A stretch of DNA of 64,000 nt. Origin: Enterovibrio baiacu. Its GTDB lineage: Bacteria > Pseudomonadota > Gammaproteobacteria > Enterobacterales > Vibrionaceae. The notes below the pieces were generated by a model. The model did not search any database and was not told the DNA's origin. It was given only the letters and a program-made list of their open reading frames with translations. This document shows, piece by piece, positions 29,497 to 38,092 of the stretch. Positions within the stretch are counted from its first letter, which is position 1. The number at the start of each line of letters is the position of its first letter. Made by a program: the position numbers and the translations under genes. The stretch spans positions 78,900-142,899 of the forward strand of contig NZ_SCHN01000016.1 of the NCBI RefSeq assembly GCF_004120195.1. The letters run 5' to 3'.

Positions 29497-30897
29497 TTAT
29501 TCGTGTTCTTTAAACTTCGCCGTGAAATGCCTCAATACTGCTGGCTCATAGGTGAAGGTCAATCCTTTCAGCGATGACGCTTTGTCTTTCAACGCAATCA
29601 GGGCGTCGGCGATGTAATCCATGTGGTCGTTGGTGTACACCCGTCGTGGAATGGTGAGTCGCATTAATTCCATCGGTGAGTTTTTTTGTTCACCTGTGGC
29701 GGGGTCTCTACCCAGCAGTAAAGAACCAATCTCGACGGCGCGAATGCCCGCTTCCACATAAAGCGCATTCGCAAGCACATGGCCGGGGAATTGATCGCCA
29801 GGAAGGTGGGGAAGCATTTTCCCGGCATCGACAAACACCGCGTGTCCGCCCGTAGGGTACTGAATGGGAATGCCGCCTTCTCGCAAACGCTCGCCCAAGT
29901 ACTCCACCTGACGGATACGGTAGTTGAGGTAGTCTTCATCTGCGCCCTCATACAGACCGCGGGCGAGGGCTTCCATGTCTCTGCCTGCCATGCCGCCATA
30001 GGTGACGAACCCTTCCATCGGCACACAGCGAGTTTGTACCGCTTGGAACAACTCCTCGTGATCACGCACACAGCATAAGCCGCCGATGTTCACGAGAGGG
30101 TCTTTCTTTGCGGACATGGTGAGCATGTCGCCGTACGAATACATTTCGCGAATGATCTCGGTGATCGTGGCGTTTTCATAGCCCGCTTCACGCTGTTTGA
30201 TGAACCATGCGTTCTCGCAATAGCGCGCGGAATCAATCACCACGGGGATGTCGGCTTCCTTGGCTATCTCATATACCGCGCGCATGTTTGCCATGGATAC
30301 CGGCTGACCACCTGAACTGTTACACGTCACTGTCGTGATGATCGCCGCGATGTTTTCTGCTCCATAGTGCGTAATGTTTTCGCGCAGTTTGTCGAGGTCG
30401 AAGTTGCCTTTCCAATCGTCATACGTGTTGGTGTCGAAGGCTTTCTCGGTTAACACGTTAACGGGAATGCCGCCGTTCAGTTCAACGTGACCTGCCGTGG
30501 TGTCAAAGTGGTAATTCGAGATGAACACCGGATCGGTGCCGCCGCGTACTTGGCGCATGCGCTCGATTAAGCAGGGAAACAAAATCTGCTCAGCACCGCG
30601 ACCTTGGTGTGTTGGTACAGTGAGCTTGTAACCAAAGAAATGCTCAACCGCATCGCAGAGGTGGTAATAGTTTCGGCTACCGGCGTAAGACTCATCCCCC
30701 ATCATCATGCCCGCCCATTGATTGTCGCTCATGGCACCTGTACCTGAATCGGTCAGCAAATCAATGTAGACATCTTCGCTGCGCAGCAAGAAAGGGTTCA
30801 ATCCCGCCTCTCGCAGCGCGTTTGCACGGTATTCCGGCGTGGTCATTTTGATGGGTTCAACCATCTTGATGCGGAAAGGTTCTGGTAATCGTTTCAT
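29497..30897 (-). CDS. tnaA: Tryptophanase
   Basis: 466-residue PLP enzyme that converts L-tryptophan to indole, pyruvate and ammonia (E. coli TnaA has 471). The PLP lysine is in [13 protein letters not shown] (Lys265). The related enzyme tyrosine phenol-lyase has FFTAR near its C-terminus; this protein has LRHFTAKF, keeping the histidine equivalent to E. coli His463, so tryptophanase is favoured. [20 protein letters not shown] also matches. The ATG at 30897 gives the family N-terminus [16 protein letters not shown] TnaC leader lies upstream; no tnaB permease gene is adjacent. Confidence 0.9.
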   Translation of the reverse strand: MKRLPEPFRIKMVEPIKMTTPEYRANALREAGLNPFLLRSEDVYIDLLTDSGTGAMSDNQWAGMMMGDESYAGSRNYYHLCDAVEHFFGYKLTVPTHQGRGAEQILFPCLIERMRQVRGGTDPVFISNYHFDTTAGHVELNGGIPVNVLTEKAFDTNTYDDWKGNFDLDKLRENITHYGAENIAAIITTVTCNSSGGQPVSMANMRAVYEIAKEADIPVVIDSARYCENAWFIKQREAGYENATITEIIREMYSYGDMLTMSAKKDPLVNIGGLCCVRDHEELFQAVQTRCVPMEGFVTYGGMAGRDMEALARGLYEGADEDYLNYRIRQVEYLGERLREGGIPIQYPTGGHAVFVDAGKMLPHLPGDQFPGHVLANALYVEAGIRAVEIGSLLLGRDPATGEQKNSPMELMRLTIPRRVYTNDHMDYIADALIALKDKASSLKGLTFTYEPAVLRHFTAKFKEHE

Positions 30898-31123
30898 GGT
30901 TTTGATCCTATTTTTCGCGCAATGCCACGTCCTTGGCTGCTCCTCGTTTCGTGTAGAGCAGATCTGAGCGCGTGTGGCATTGGGCGTGTCGATCACAAGA
31001 GAAGGCTTTTACGGCGACTCGTTTGTTTCAACAGAAAACGAAAAGATCGCGAAAGAAAGCGCTGAATGCCCTGTGAACGAGAAAATTAAAAATGTGAAGG
31101 TGACGCGAAGGCGTCAAACAGGA
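30898..31123 (-). promoter_or_regulatory. tnaC-tnaA Rho-sensitive spacer
   Basis: 226-bp spacer between the leader stop and tnaA. On the transcribed strand it is rich in C and T and poor in G in its first 90 bases (for example TTTCTTTCGCGATCTTTTCG), as expected for a rut region where Rho acts when TnaC does not stall. No intrinsic terminator is seen. Inferred from the E. coli/P. vulgaris mechanism. Confidence 0.55.
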
Positions 31124-31225
31124 TCAAACGCGAGGGAAATCGTAGGCGAGTTGGATGTCATTGTTGTACCAGTGTGACAGCAAAGCGCTGTCAGAATGAT
31201 CGCTGCACAGGTTGCAGTAATACAT
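31124..31225 (-). CDS. tnaC: TnaC tryptophanase-operon leader peptide
   Basis: 33-residue leader too short for usual ORF calling, with a strong AAGGAGGA ribosome-binding site (31233-31240) and ending 226 bp before tnaA. Its C-terminal part, HWYNNDIQLAYDFPRV, keeps the W-(F/Y)-N-x-D core needed for tryptophan-induced ribosome stalling in TnaC. It also matches the tail of the Proteus vulgaris leader as I recall it (WFN.D...LA..FP), better than the E. coli DHRP ending. In the known mechanism, stalling at high tryptophan blocks Rho access and lets RNA polymerase reach tnaA. Confidence 0.85.
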   Translation of the reverse strand: MYYCNLCSDHSDSALLSHWYNNDIQLAYDFPRV

Positions 31226-31492
31226 CAGCACTATCCTCCTTGTCGTTGGTAAACATGTACTTAGGTACACAAATTTGCGCAGGCACATTGGTTTTAACCC
31301 ATGTGGTCTGCATAAATTACGGCTCCATACCATTTAACCTAGTTGAATTTTCTTTTTTATGAAACAGGGAGTGTTAAAACGAAAGTATGAGTTTCTCTCT
31401 GGTTTCAATTCCGAGACACGTTGCTACGTGCTTTCGTGCATATATTGATCGTGGGTTCAGTTGTGATTCTAGCCAAGAGGAGAACCTGCCTT

Positions 31493-32551
31493 ATGTTACC
31501 AGACCAATTTGAGATGAAGGTGGATAATCAAGTGTTTAAAACGATGTGCGTAGTCGATGCATCAAATGCTTCATGGAAAAGCCAGAAACAACCTCTTTCA
31601 TTCTTTGAAGATGTTCGCACGCGAATTTCTAGCAACGCACACATGGATGATGCGTTCAAATCTTCGTTGACTGATCGCCTTACCGCTTTATCTCAATCTT
31701 CGTTAAATATACTCGTCGTTGGGTCGAAAGGCGTGGGGAAAACGTCTACGTTAACGCAGCTATTTGGTCAACACGATTGGGATCATGAGGCGATTCAGTC
31801 GTCATCTCAGCTTGTTCGTCATGAATTGAATCAATTGACCTGCTGGGAAGGTTTACTGCCGAGTGAGAGTGATAAGCCAGAGCAAACGGATTGTGAAATC
31901 AGTGCACTCCTTTCTGAAACCACGGCAAAAGGGTTGCCGTTGGTCGATTTAGTCCTGGTGGTATTGGACGCAAGCAGCGCCAATATTGATAACGCCTATT
32001 TGGATATTCAAAGAACCTTAATCGCTAAGTTGGGCGAACATGCCGAGCAGCGTTTGGTTGTGCTGATGAATAAAGCGGATAAGGTCGCGCAAACTATCCG
32101 CGGTGAGGACGTTGAAGAGATGATGCCGCTCGATGCGGAAGTGTGGCTAGACTGCACGTCAGCGGCGATTCGGTTTCACCTGCATGAGAACGCGGGCATC
32201 CACATTACGCCTGTACCTTATAGCGCAGTGGCGGTGCAAAAAGGCGAAGCGGTACGTTCTTATAACCTGATTAAATTGATGACGCGATTGATGGTCGCGC
32301 TTCCGCAAGAAAAACGCTTGATGCTGTTGAATCAGCCGTTGTCACAAGGTGATGAAACATGGCGTTACCACGATGAAAGAAAGATTTACATGCAATCAAT
32401 CGAAAACCTGTGTTTCGACGCGTTGCATAAAGGGGCGCGAGATGGCGATCGTTTTGGTGGCCAACTCGGTGCATTTTTAGGTCGACATGGTCGCGCGCTT
32501 GGTGACATTGTGAGTGATGGATTGAGAAAACAATTCGGCACGAGTGTGTAA
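31493..32551 (+). CDS. GTPase-like protein A (degenerate G3), paralogue of the next gene
   Basis: 352 residues from the ATG at 31493, which follows AGAGGAGA; an upstream frame-open extension has no support. P-loop GSKGVGKT is at 77-84 and the guanine-specificity motif NKAD at 193-196. The paralogue has DFPG as its G3 switch motif, but here the aligned site reads CWEGLLP (117-123), so the catalytic Asp-x-x-Gly is lost. The C-terminus, RDGDRFGGQLGAFLGRHGRALGD, is glycine-rich and shared with the paralogue. It belongs to the Era-like/YfjP-YeeP-type GTPase group by motif. It may bind GTP without hydrolysing it well; function unknown. Confidence 0.72.
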   Translation: MLPDQFEMKVDNQVFKTMCVVDASNASWKSQKQPLSFFEDVRTRISSNAHMDDAFKSSLTDRLTALSQSSLNILVVGSKGVGKTSTLTQLFGQHDWDHEAIQSSSQLVRHELNQLTCWEGLLPSESDKPEQTDCEISALLSETTAKGLPLVDLVLVVLDASSANIDNAYLDIQRTLIAKLGEHAEQRLVVLMNKADKVAQTIRGEDVEEMMPLDAEVWLDCTSAAIRFHLHENAGIHITPVPYSAVAVQKGEAVRSYNLIKLMTRLMVALPQEKRLMLLNQPLSQGDETWRYHDERKIYMQSIENLCFDALHKGARDGDRFGGQLGAFLGRHGRALGDIVSDGLRKQFGTSV

Positions 32552-32613
32552 CTGATCCTGAATGAAGGCGAGCAGACCGTTGCTCGCACTTCCTAGCCAT
32601 AGAGGATAATCCT

Positions 32614-33573
32614 ATGGAAAATAACAGCGCTTTTTCACGCCAACTTTCTCGCTATATCAGCCAATCTCCCATTCTTGATGAGTGGAAGAAATCGAGCCTT
32701 CAACTACGCCTTCATCAACTCAATGACCAACCGTTAAACATCCTGTTTGCTGGACCATCGGGTGTGGGCAAAAGTGCCACCATCAAAGCGCTTTTTGCGA
32801 CCGAAGAGTTTGAAACATCAGGGACGGAGGATGAAGATGCGATCGTGCGTTTCTCATCTGGTGAGTTAGTGCTTTGGGATTTCCCCGGTTACCGAACAGA
32901 AGACACCCAGTCGGCCATGCAACTTGCGGCGACGTTGAGTGAATACGATGAAGCGGGAAAACCTCTCATTGATTTAGTGGTCGTGGTGTTGGATGCCGCG
33001 CAGCAAAACCTGAATGATGGGTATCAGTTGATCAATAAAGTGATTGCCCCCGCGCTTGGCGAATCGGCAGAACAGCGCATGCTGGTGATGCTGAATAAAG
33101 TGGATTCTGCACACCACAGCTTTGAGTGGGCTTACGTGGATGAATCTCGTTCGCATGAGGTCGAAATTTGGCCAGAGAGCACAGCGTCGTTGCTGCGCCA
33201 TTGCTTGTTGCGAGATGCAGAGCTTGAGATCACGCCAGTCTCTTATGCGGCAGAATTCTCACGCAAAGGCGATACCATGCGCCCTTATAACTTGCTCAAA
33301 GTGATGAATGAGGTTGTGGGGCGACTGCCTGACGAGAAACGTTTAACGCTGTTTAATGTGCCGCTGAACCAGCGTGCCTTGAATTGGTGTGACAGCGATA
33401 ATCGACGTAATTACCTCGCCCAGCTTGAAAACAATTTGTTTGATCTGGTGTATCAAGATGCAAAAGACGGTGCGCGATTTGGCGGTTTACTTGGCGCGCA
33501 TAAAGGCAAGCAAGGTCGTGAACTTGGATATTTGCTCAGACGGCAGCTTCATGCGTCATTGAAGATTGGCTAA
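32614..33573 (+). CDS. GTPase protein B, tandem paralogue
   Basis: 319-residue GTP-binding protein with intact motifs: G1 GPSGVGKS (47-54), G3 DFPG (89-92), G4 NKVD (161-164), then SYAAEF as a possible G5-region. It aligns with the preceding protein from the P-loop to the glycine-rich tail KDGARFGGLLGAHKGKQGRELGYLL. No membrane segment or extra domain is visible. It starts 62 bp after gene A with a GAGGATAA ribosome-binding site, so the two are co-transcribed and may form a heterodimer. YfjP/YeeP-type GTPases are the nearest group I can name; the role is unknown. Confidence 0.75.
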   Translation: MENNSAFSRQLSRYISQSPILDEWKKSSLQLRLHQLNDQPLNILFAGPSGVGKSATIKALFATEEFETSGTEDEDAIVRFSSGELVLWDFPGYRTEDTQSAMQLAATLSEYDEAGKPLIDLVVVVLDAAQQNLNDGYQLINKVIAPALGESAEQRMLVMLNKVDSAHHSFEWAYVDESRSHEVEIWPESTASLLRHCLLRDAELEITPVSYAAEFSRKGDTMRPYNLLKVMNEVVGRLPDEKRLTLFNVPLNQRALNWCDSDNRRNYLAQLENNLFDLVYQDAKDGARFGGLLGAHKGKQGRELGYLLRRQLHASLKIG

Positions 33574-33591
33574 TTCTATTCGTGATGAGAT

Positions 33592-33686
33592 AGAAGCGAG
33601 ATACGAGATACGAGATACGAGACACGAGAAAAGAGATACGAGAAAAGAGATACGAGAAAAGAGAAAAGAGATACAAGAAAAGAGAA
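33592..33686 (+). repeat. Heptanucleotide-based purine-rich tandem repeat, copy 1
   Basis: Begins 19 bp after the GTPase B stop. Units of GAGATAC (four nearly consecutive, with GAGACAC as variant) pass into GAGAAAA-GAGATAC mixtures. The plus strand is almost pure purine apart from one T and one C per unit. A related array occurs at 59758-59853 in the opposite strand orientation but the same orientation relative to its upstream gene. Confidence 0.9.
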
Positions 33687-33740
33687 TAAAGCTAAGTGAC
33701 GCGATAGATCGTATCTGTGTACTCAAGGGTAAAAGAAAAC

Positions 33741-33766
33741 AAAAGGGGCTGTTTAGCCCCTTTTTC
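33741..33766. terminator. Bidirectional terminator
   Basis: AAAAGGGGCT / AGCCCCTTTTT stem-loop between the GTPase operon and the convergent channel gene. Confidence 0.88.
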
Positions 33767-33792
33767 ATTCGTGTTTGGTCAGTGCGTGAACG

Positions 33793-34944
33793 CTAGTCCC
33801 ATTTGAAATCGTCAATACGTTCATCGGCGATATAGAACAACAAATCATTCGGCTTGATGTCTGAATCAAGCGCCGGATTTAGCATCACTTCGCTGTCGCG
33901 ACGTAACCCGATCAAGGTGGCGTCATAGTCCGTTTTCATGCGAAGGAACAGTGCATTTACCGTCGTGTGCTGTGCATTGGCAGGGTACTCAACCGCGTAT
34001 TGCGTCATGCCTTTGCGCGTGTTCAAAAGCTCATGGTGAAGCTCTGAAGAACCCGGATCGACGGCCGCTTTCGCCATCATTTCTACCGACACAGAAGGCA
34101 CACATTCGGCATTTGGGCAGTGAGATTTCAGCAAATTACTCAACACTTCATCTTGGAAGTAAGCAAGAATGTGCACATCAGGGTTCTTGCTGGCGCAAAA
34201 GAGTGCCGCAGAGAACGTAATGTCATCTTCTGGGTTATCGATGATGATGCAATCGGCATCTTTCACACCCGCGCGCGCCATGCTGGCTTCGTCTGTAAAA
34301 CTTGTGGTGCGCACAAACTCTATTTCTTTTGGCAGCGGGTTTTCCATTTCAGGGCGCACACAAAGTACGATAGGGCGGCCGTCTTTTTCTTCATGAAGCA
34401 ACATGTCAATGAGATGCAGCGTACGATGCTCATTCCAACCCAAAATCAAAATGTGTCCTGACACGTCAACACTCCTTTTACCTAATAAACCGCGACGCCA
34501 ATAATTGATTGCAACCCCTGCTAATCGACCCACTGCGATAGCAAAAATACCGAGACCAATAGGGATCACAAACAGTGCGACCACCCATTTTCCCGCTACC
34601 GTGGTAGGGGACATATCGCCATACCCGACCGTTGAGGCGGTGACGAACAAATAATAAATAAAATCCACGAAAGGTGTGGTGAGTGCTTTTTCGCCCGCAA
34701 GCGTCAGCATTACCCAACTCAGTACCGCATAGGCGAGTACCGCCATGGCAACATGTTTGCCACTCAATCGCTGAAACTGCGAGGTTATCCACCTGCGCAC
34801 CATGTACCACTTTAACATTGACGCACTCCACTTCCTTTTGCGGAGACGGTAGTTCGATTTCTCTTGTCGTGAGGGATATAGCTCCACTTCGATGTCTCGA
34901 TGCCTGTCACGAAAGCTCCGTTTTGCGATGGTTGAATGGGACAA
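33793..34944 (-). CDS. Potassium channel protein with TrkA-N (RCK) domain
   Basis: 383-residue two-TM channel subunit. Residues about 55-135 hold TM1, a pore helix and the K+ selectivity filter TVGYGDMSP, then TM2 (WVVALFVIPIGLGIFAIAVG). Residues about 165-300 form a Rossmann-type RCK/TrkA-N regulatory domain (GHILILGWNEHRTLHLIDML); a TrkA-C-like segment follows to the end. The long charged N-terminus (about 1-50, rich in Arg/Lys) is unusual for minimal channels. An internal ATG (MLKWYMVRRW) could be an alternative start. Likely inner-membrane K+ flux control. Confidence 0.87.
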   Translation of the reverse strand: MSHSTIAKRSFRDRHRDIEVELYPSRQEKSNYRLRKRKWSASMLKWYMVRRWITSQFQRLSGKHVAMAVLAYAVLSWVMLTLAGEKALTTPFVDFIYYLFVTASTVGYGDMSPTTVAGKWVVALFVIPIGLGIFAIAVGRLAGVAINYWRRGLLGKRSVDVSGHILILGWNEHRTLHLIDMLLHEEKDGRPIVLCVRPEMENPLPKEIEFVRTTSFTDEASMARAGVKDADCIIIDNPEDDITFSAALFCASKNPDVHILAYFQDEVLSNLLKSHCPNAECVPSVSVEMMAKAAVDPGSSELHHELLNTRKGMTQYAVEYPANAQHTTVNALFLRMKTDYDATLIGLRRDSEVMLNPALDSDIKPNDLLFYIADERIDDFKWD

Positions 34945-35075
34945 CTATACCAGTTGCGGACTCGGCCAATTTTCTCAAAGTTGCTGAATGTGAATAAGTT
35001 CTCATCCTCTTTCATGGCGAATTATAGCATTTGCCAGTACAGTCATTGACAGCACGAGGCATGGAGGTAAAGCGC

Positions 35076-35444
35076 ATGAGTGACAATAAATACCTAGACG
35101 AATATTCTGACGCGGGCTTCTGGAGCAAGGTGAAAGGCTTTGCACAAAAGGCTGGGTACGACGTGCTTGAAAAGGCGTTGAAGCTTTATTATTCAGCGAC
35201 GGATGACGACACGCCAAAGTGGGCGAAAACTACCATCTTTGCTTCTTTGGGTTATTTCATCACGCCGATTGATGCGATCCCTGATCTCACGCCTGTCGTT
35301 GGGTTTTCTGATGATTTAGGCGTGCTGGTCGCCGCCGCTGCCGCCGTAGTGATGCATGTGAAATCTGAGCACACTGACAAGGCTAATGAAAAGCTGGTTC
35401 AGTGGTTTAATAAAGACAGCGATGTCGAAAAAACAGATGAATGA
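35076..35444 (+). CDS. YkvA family (DUF1232) protein
   Basis: 122 residues from the ATG at 35076, which follows ATGGAGG; the longer in-frame start lacks a ribosome-binding site. The DUF1232 core is near residues 45-85: KTTIFASLGYFITPIDAIPDL, with the characteristic YFI(T/S)PIDAIPD. The segment is hydrophobic enough for membrane association. The family is uncharacterised. It is separated by about 190 bp from rlmF in the same direction. Confidence 0.83.
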   Translation: MSDNKYLDEYSDAGFWSKVKGFAQKAGYDVLEKALKLYYSATDDDTPKWAKTTIFASLGYFITPIDAIPDLTPVVGFSDDLGVLVAAAAAVVMHVKSEHTDKANEKLVQWFNKDSDVEKTDE

Positions 35445-35465
35445 TCATGTTTAAGGAGAGTCACC

Positions 35466-35537
35466 ATGTCTCACGTTACGGGGGTATCCCTTAGCGATGC
35501 CTTTTCCAAGACCCTAGATGCGTGTTGGAGGAAATAG
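35466..35537 (+). CDS. Candidate 23-residue small protein
   Basis: ATG at 35466 follows TAAGGAGA at ideal spacing and opens a frame of 23 codons (MSHVTGVSLSDAF...) ending in TAG, lying 96 bp before rlmF. It is too short for homology judgement. The strong ribosome-binding site is the main evidence; it could be a leader peptide for rlmF or chance. Confidence 0.35.
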   Translation: MSHVTGVSLSDAFSKTLDACWRK

Positions 35538-35633
35538 TCCGTCCTTGCGTGATTTATCGCTGTCACGCGGCTGCGTGAATGCGTAGAATGCCAGCCCTGC
35601 GTTTCCCAGACCAAGCTGCAACTGGATTTCAAC

Positions 35634-36668
35634 ATGGTAAAGCCAAGTAAAAATAGCCCTCAACAGAAGAAAGGTTTGCACCCACGTAACCCGCATCGTG
35701 CCCGTTATGATTTTCCTGCCCTAATGAAAAGCACCCCTGCGTTGGTGCCGTTTGTGAAGAAAAATCCATTCGGTGACTTGTCTGTTGATTTCTCCAACCC
35801 AGATGCAGTGAAAACGCTGAACAAAGCATTGCTGCATCATTTTTATCAGGTTGAGTTTTGGGACATTCCAAAAGGCTACTTGTGCCCACCGATCCCAGGG
35901 CGCGCGGATTACCTGCACTACCTTGCGGATCTGCTTGCAGACACTGCCGATGGTGAAATCCCTCGCGGCAAAAAGGTGAAAGGGCTGGATATCGGCATGG
36001 GCGCAAACTGCGTTTACCCTATGGTGGGACACCGTGTGTACGGCTGGCAATTTGTTGGCGCAGACATCGATCCGGTTTCGGTGAAAAGTGCGACCTTGCT
36101 GGTGGGGGCAAACCCATCCTTGAAAGGCGGTATTCAGTGCCGTTTACAAAAAGACGCGGACAACATTTTTGCTGGCATGATCAACGCCAATGAGCGTTTC
36201 GACTTCACCATGTGTAATCCGCCATTCCATGCCTCAATGGAAGACGCGACGAAAGGATCTGAGCGCAAAGTGCGCAACCTTGCTGCAAATGCGAAGAAAA
36301 AAGGGTCCGACAAATTCAACGTTCAATCGTTCGGAAAAAAAGCGGGTAACGCGCCACATCAGAAAGCCAAACCTGAACTGAATTTTGGCGGTCAAAACGC
36401 AGAGTTGTGGTGTCCAGGCGGAGAAGCGGCGTTTATCAAACGAATGATCGAACAAAGCGCCACGTTCAAAACACAGTGCTTATGGTTCACCACCATGGTA
36501 TCGAAAAAAGAAAACCTGCCCGCGATTAACCAAGCGTTAAAAGCCGTCAAAGCGAAGGACATTCACACAATTGAAATGGCACAGGGCCAGAAAATCACCC
36601 GCGTGGTTGCCTGGACCTTCTTGAATAAAGAAGCCCGTGATGAATGGTGTGGTGCGTGGAAAGGGTAA
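35634..36668 (+). CDS. rlmF: RlmF, 23S rRNA (adenine-1618 N6)-methyltransferase
   Basis: 344-residue SAM-dependent methyltransferase that modifies A1618 of 23S rRNA. The SAM motif [16 protein letters not shown] lies near residue 120 and the adenine-N6 catalytic motif NPPF in [14 protein letters not shown] near 195. N-terminal [12 protein letters not shown] is typical of RlmF (YbiN). The Lys-rich N-terminus fits rRNA binding. A strong extended terminator follows the gene. Confidence 0.93.
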   Translation: MVKPSKNSPQQKKGLHPRNPHRARYDFPALMKSTPALVPFVKKNPFGDLSVDFSNPDAVKTLNKALLHHFYQVEFWDIPKGYLCPPIPGRADYLHYLADLLADTADGEIPRGKKVKGLDIGMGANCVYPMVGHRVYGWQFVGADIDPVSVKSATLLVGANPSLKGGIQCRLQKDADNIFAGMINANERFDFTMCNPPFHASMEDATKGSERKVRNLAANAKKKGSDKFNVQSFGKKAGNAPHQKAKPELNFGGQNAELWCPGGEAAFIKRMIEQSATFKTQCLWFTTMVSKKENLPAINQALKAVKAKDIHTIEMAQGQKITRVVAWTFLNKEARDEWCGAWKG

Positions 36669-36683
36669 ATACAGAATCTTAAC

Positions 36684-36720
36684 GCAATAAAAATGCAGGC
36701 ATGTCCTGCATTTTTATTGC
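36684..36720 (+). terminator. Terminator after rlmF (16-bp stem)
   Basis: GCAATAAAAATGCAGG and CCTGCATTTTTATTGC form a perfect 16-bp stem around a 5-base loop; the T-rich 3' arm doubles as the U-run. Confidence 0.88.
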
Positions 36721-37035
36721 CTGACATTTAAAGAATGAATGTATTTCAATTTTATTATTTGTGCTGAATGAAAAAAGTCGATGATGCACTGGATCATGCA
36801 TCTCTAATGCGCAGAGAGATTATGGTTTATTTCAGGTTCATCACCAATGGCTAATTTATATCATTGTTACGTATAAAGATTGTAAACGGAATATGGGTGA
36901 TTTAGTATGCTGTCAACCTTTATTTAGGGCTGTATTTATTCACTTGATGAAATAGAGTTTTCAGTATTTATGTCAATGAATGCATAAGATCTCTGTATCA
37001 ATAAGTTGGCTTATATTATAAAAAATGGATGAGAA
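36721..37035. other. AT-rich intergenic region
   Basis: About 315 bp, strongly AT-rich, with no supported gene or convincing structured element. Presumably the promoter of the DUF4177-YidD-TM2 cassette is here. Confidence 0.45.
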
Positions 37036-37251
37036 ATGACAAAATTCACGGAATTTAAAGTTGTGCATATTGTTGAAGGTGGTTGCGGAACACTTTTATT
37101 GGGTGCGAGTGGTCTACCAATTCAAAAAATGGAAGCAGATCTTAATAAATATGCTCAGGATGGATGGCAGGTTGTTTTCCAGATCGTTGAGCAAAAAAGA
37201 TTTATGCTATTTTGGAAGCGAGAAGCTGTGATCGTGACCTTAGGTCGCTAA
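37036..37251 (+). CDS. DUF4177 domain protein
   Basis: 71-residue small protein with the pattern FKVVHIVEGG...MEADLNKYAQDGWQVVFQIVEQKRFMLFWKREAVIVTLGR. The 'L...GWQVV...LF(W)KR' stretch is the DUF4177 signature of small beta-alpha-beta proteins of unknown function. The ATG at 37036 follows GATGAGAA (weak). It starts a tight three-gene cassette with the YidD-like and TM2 genes. Confidence 0.72.
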   Translation: MTKFTEFKVVHIVEGGCGTLLLGASGLPIQKMEADLNKYAQDGWQVVFQIVEQKRFMLFWKREAVIVTLGR

Positions 37252-37253
37252 CA

Positions 37254-37478
37254 TTGTTAAAGTTTATCTCTTTAACATTGATCCATCGCTACCAAGCGAG
37301 CGGTGGATCAAAAAAGCTGCTCAACATTGAATGCAACTTCGTCCCTACCTGCTCTGAATACACGAAGCAGTGCATCATGAAATATGGCGCGGTGAAAGGG
37401 TGGAGACTTGGCCTGTCGAGAATCAAGCGCTGCAACAAACCTGACCTAGTAGAAAAAATCCATGATGAGGTGCCGTAG
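37254..37478 (+). CDS. YidD-like membrane protein insertion efficiency factor
   Basis: 74 residues from a TTG at 37254, two bases past the previous stop; an upstream TTG (37212) would overlap the DUF4177 gene. The core HRYQASGGSKKLLNIECNFVPTCSEYTKQCI and WRLGLSRIKRCNKP hold the YidD cysteines and the CxFxPTCSEY motif. YidD helps insert proteins at the membrane via YidC. The canonical yidD lies between rnpA and yidC; this copy is elsewhere, with Lys/Glu-rich changes, so it is a paralogue. Its stop overlaps the next start by one base. Confidence 0.78.
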   Translation: MLKFISLTLIHRYQASGGSKKLLNIECNFVPTCSEYTKQCIMKYGAVKGWRLGLSRIKRCNKPDLVEKIHDEVP

Positions 37479-37879
37479 TGAAGCTTTTAGAGCCTTTGGC
37501 TGAGTTAGAACAGCGTGAAGAAATGCTGCGACAGCGCGTTAATGCGTTATCAGTAGAAAAGAAAAAAACGTTCTACGCGGCTCAAGGGGAGAACCTTAAA
37601 GACCCTGATACCTATGCCTCGTTGAACTGGCTCTTTATCGGCGGTTTTCACCACATCTACCTAGGAAAATACACAATATTCTTTATCGAATTCTCGATTC
37701 TTGTTTTCAGCATCATCGGGCTGTTTGCGGGTGTGCATGCCGTTGTTTATTTGCTAATCGCATTGGTGTTGTATGAATTGCCACAGCTGTTTTTCTCTCA
37801 AAAAATCGCAAGGCAGCACAATTACGACATGTCAGTGAAATTATTCAATGAACTATGTCCAAATCAAAGGCTGAAATAG
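37478..37879 (+). CDS. TM2-domain-like membrane protein
   Basis: 133 residues starting at a GTG that overlaps the preceding stop. Residues 1-40 are a charged coiled-coil-prone helix (LAELEQREEMLRQRVNAL). Then NWLFIGGFHHIYLGKYTIFF resembles the TM2 domain start (G.F..HRFYLGK), followed by a second membrane helix IIGLFAGVHAVVYLLIALVLY. Translational coupling to the YidD-like gene suggests a joint membrane role; function is unknown. Confidence 0.7.
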   Translation: MKLLEPLAELEQREEMLRQRVNALSVEKKKTFYAAQGENLKDPDTYASLNWLFIGGFHHIYLGKYTIFFIEFSILVFSIIGLFAGVHAVVYLLIALVLYELPQLFFSQKIARQHNYDMSVKLFNELCPNQRLK

Positions 37880-37926
37880 TATTGTGGCTGGGCGAAGCCC
37901 CCTGAGCTTAACGCCTTTATGAATTC

Positions 37927-37954
37927 AAAAAACGGCCGCTATCGGCCGTTTTTT
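37927..37954 (+). terminator. Intrinsic terminator of the YidD/TM2 cassette
   Basis: AAAAAACGGCCG-CTAT-CGGCCGTTTTTT, a perfect 12-bp stem. Confidence 0.9.
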
Positions 37955-38092
37955 CGTGGTATTTAAAGCTAAGGTTTTGGGTGTCAGCCTGCGCCAAGAC
38001 AGAAAAAGAAGCGGGCGTTGTTCTAGAGTGAGTAGATACATTAGCAAGATTACAACGTAAACTGCAGCCAACTGTTCAAGTATAAAGCCGCC

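Noticed and set aside
29497..30897. Tyrosine phenol-lyase as an alternative to tryptophanase
   Set aside because: The C-terminal LRHFTAKF keeps the tryptophanase histidine where tyrosine phenol-lyase has phenylalanine, and a tnaC leader is present.
30897..30996. In-frame N-terminal extension of tryptophanase containing a Trp, considered as a TnaC or true start
   Set aside because: The family N-terminus begins at 30897, no ribosome-binding site precedes the longer start, and a much better leader peptide exists at 31124-31225.
33592..33686. Heptamer arrays considered as a CRISPR array
   Set aside because: Units are contiguous 7-mers with no unique spacers, and no cas genes are present.
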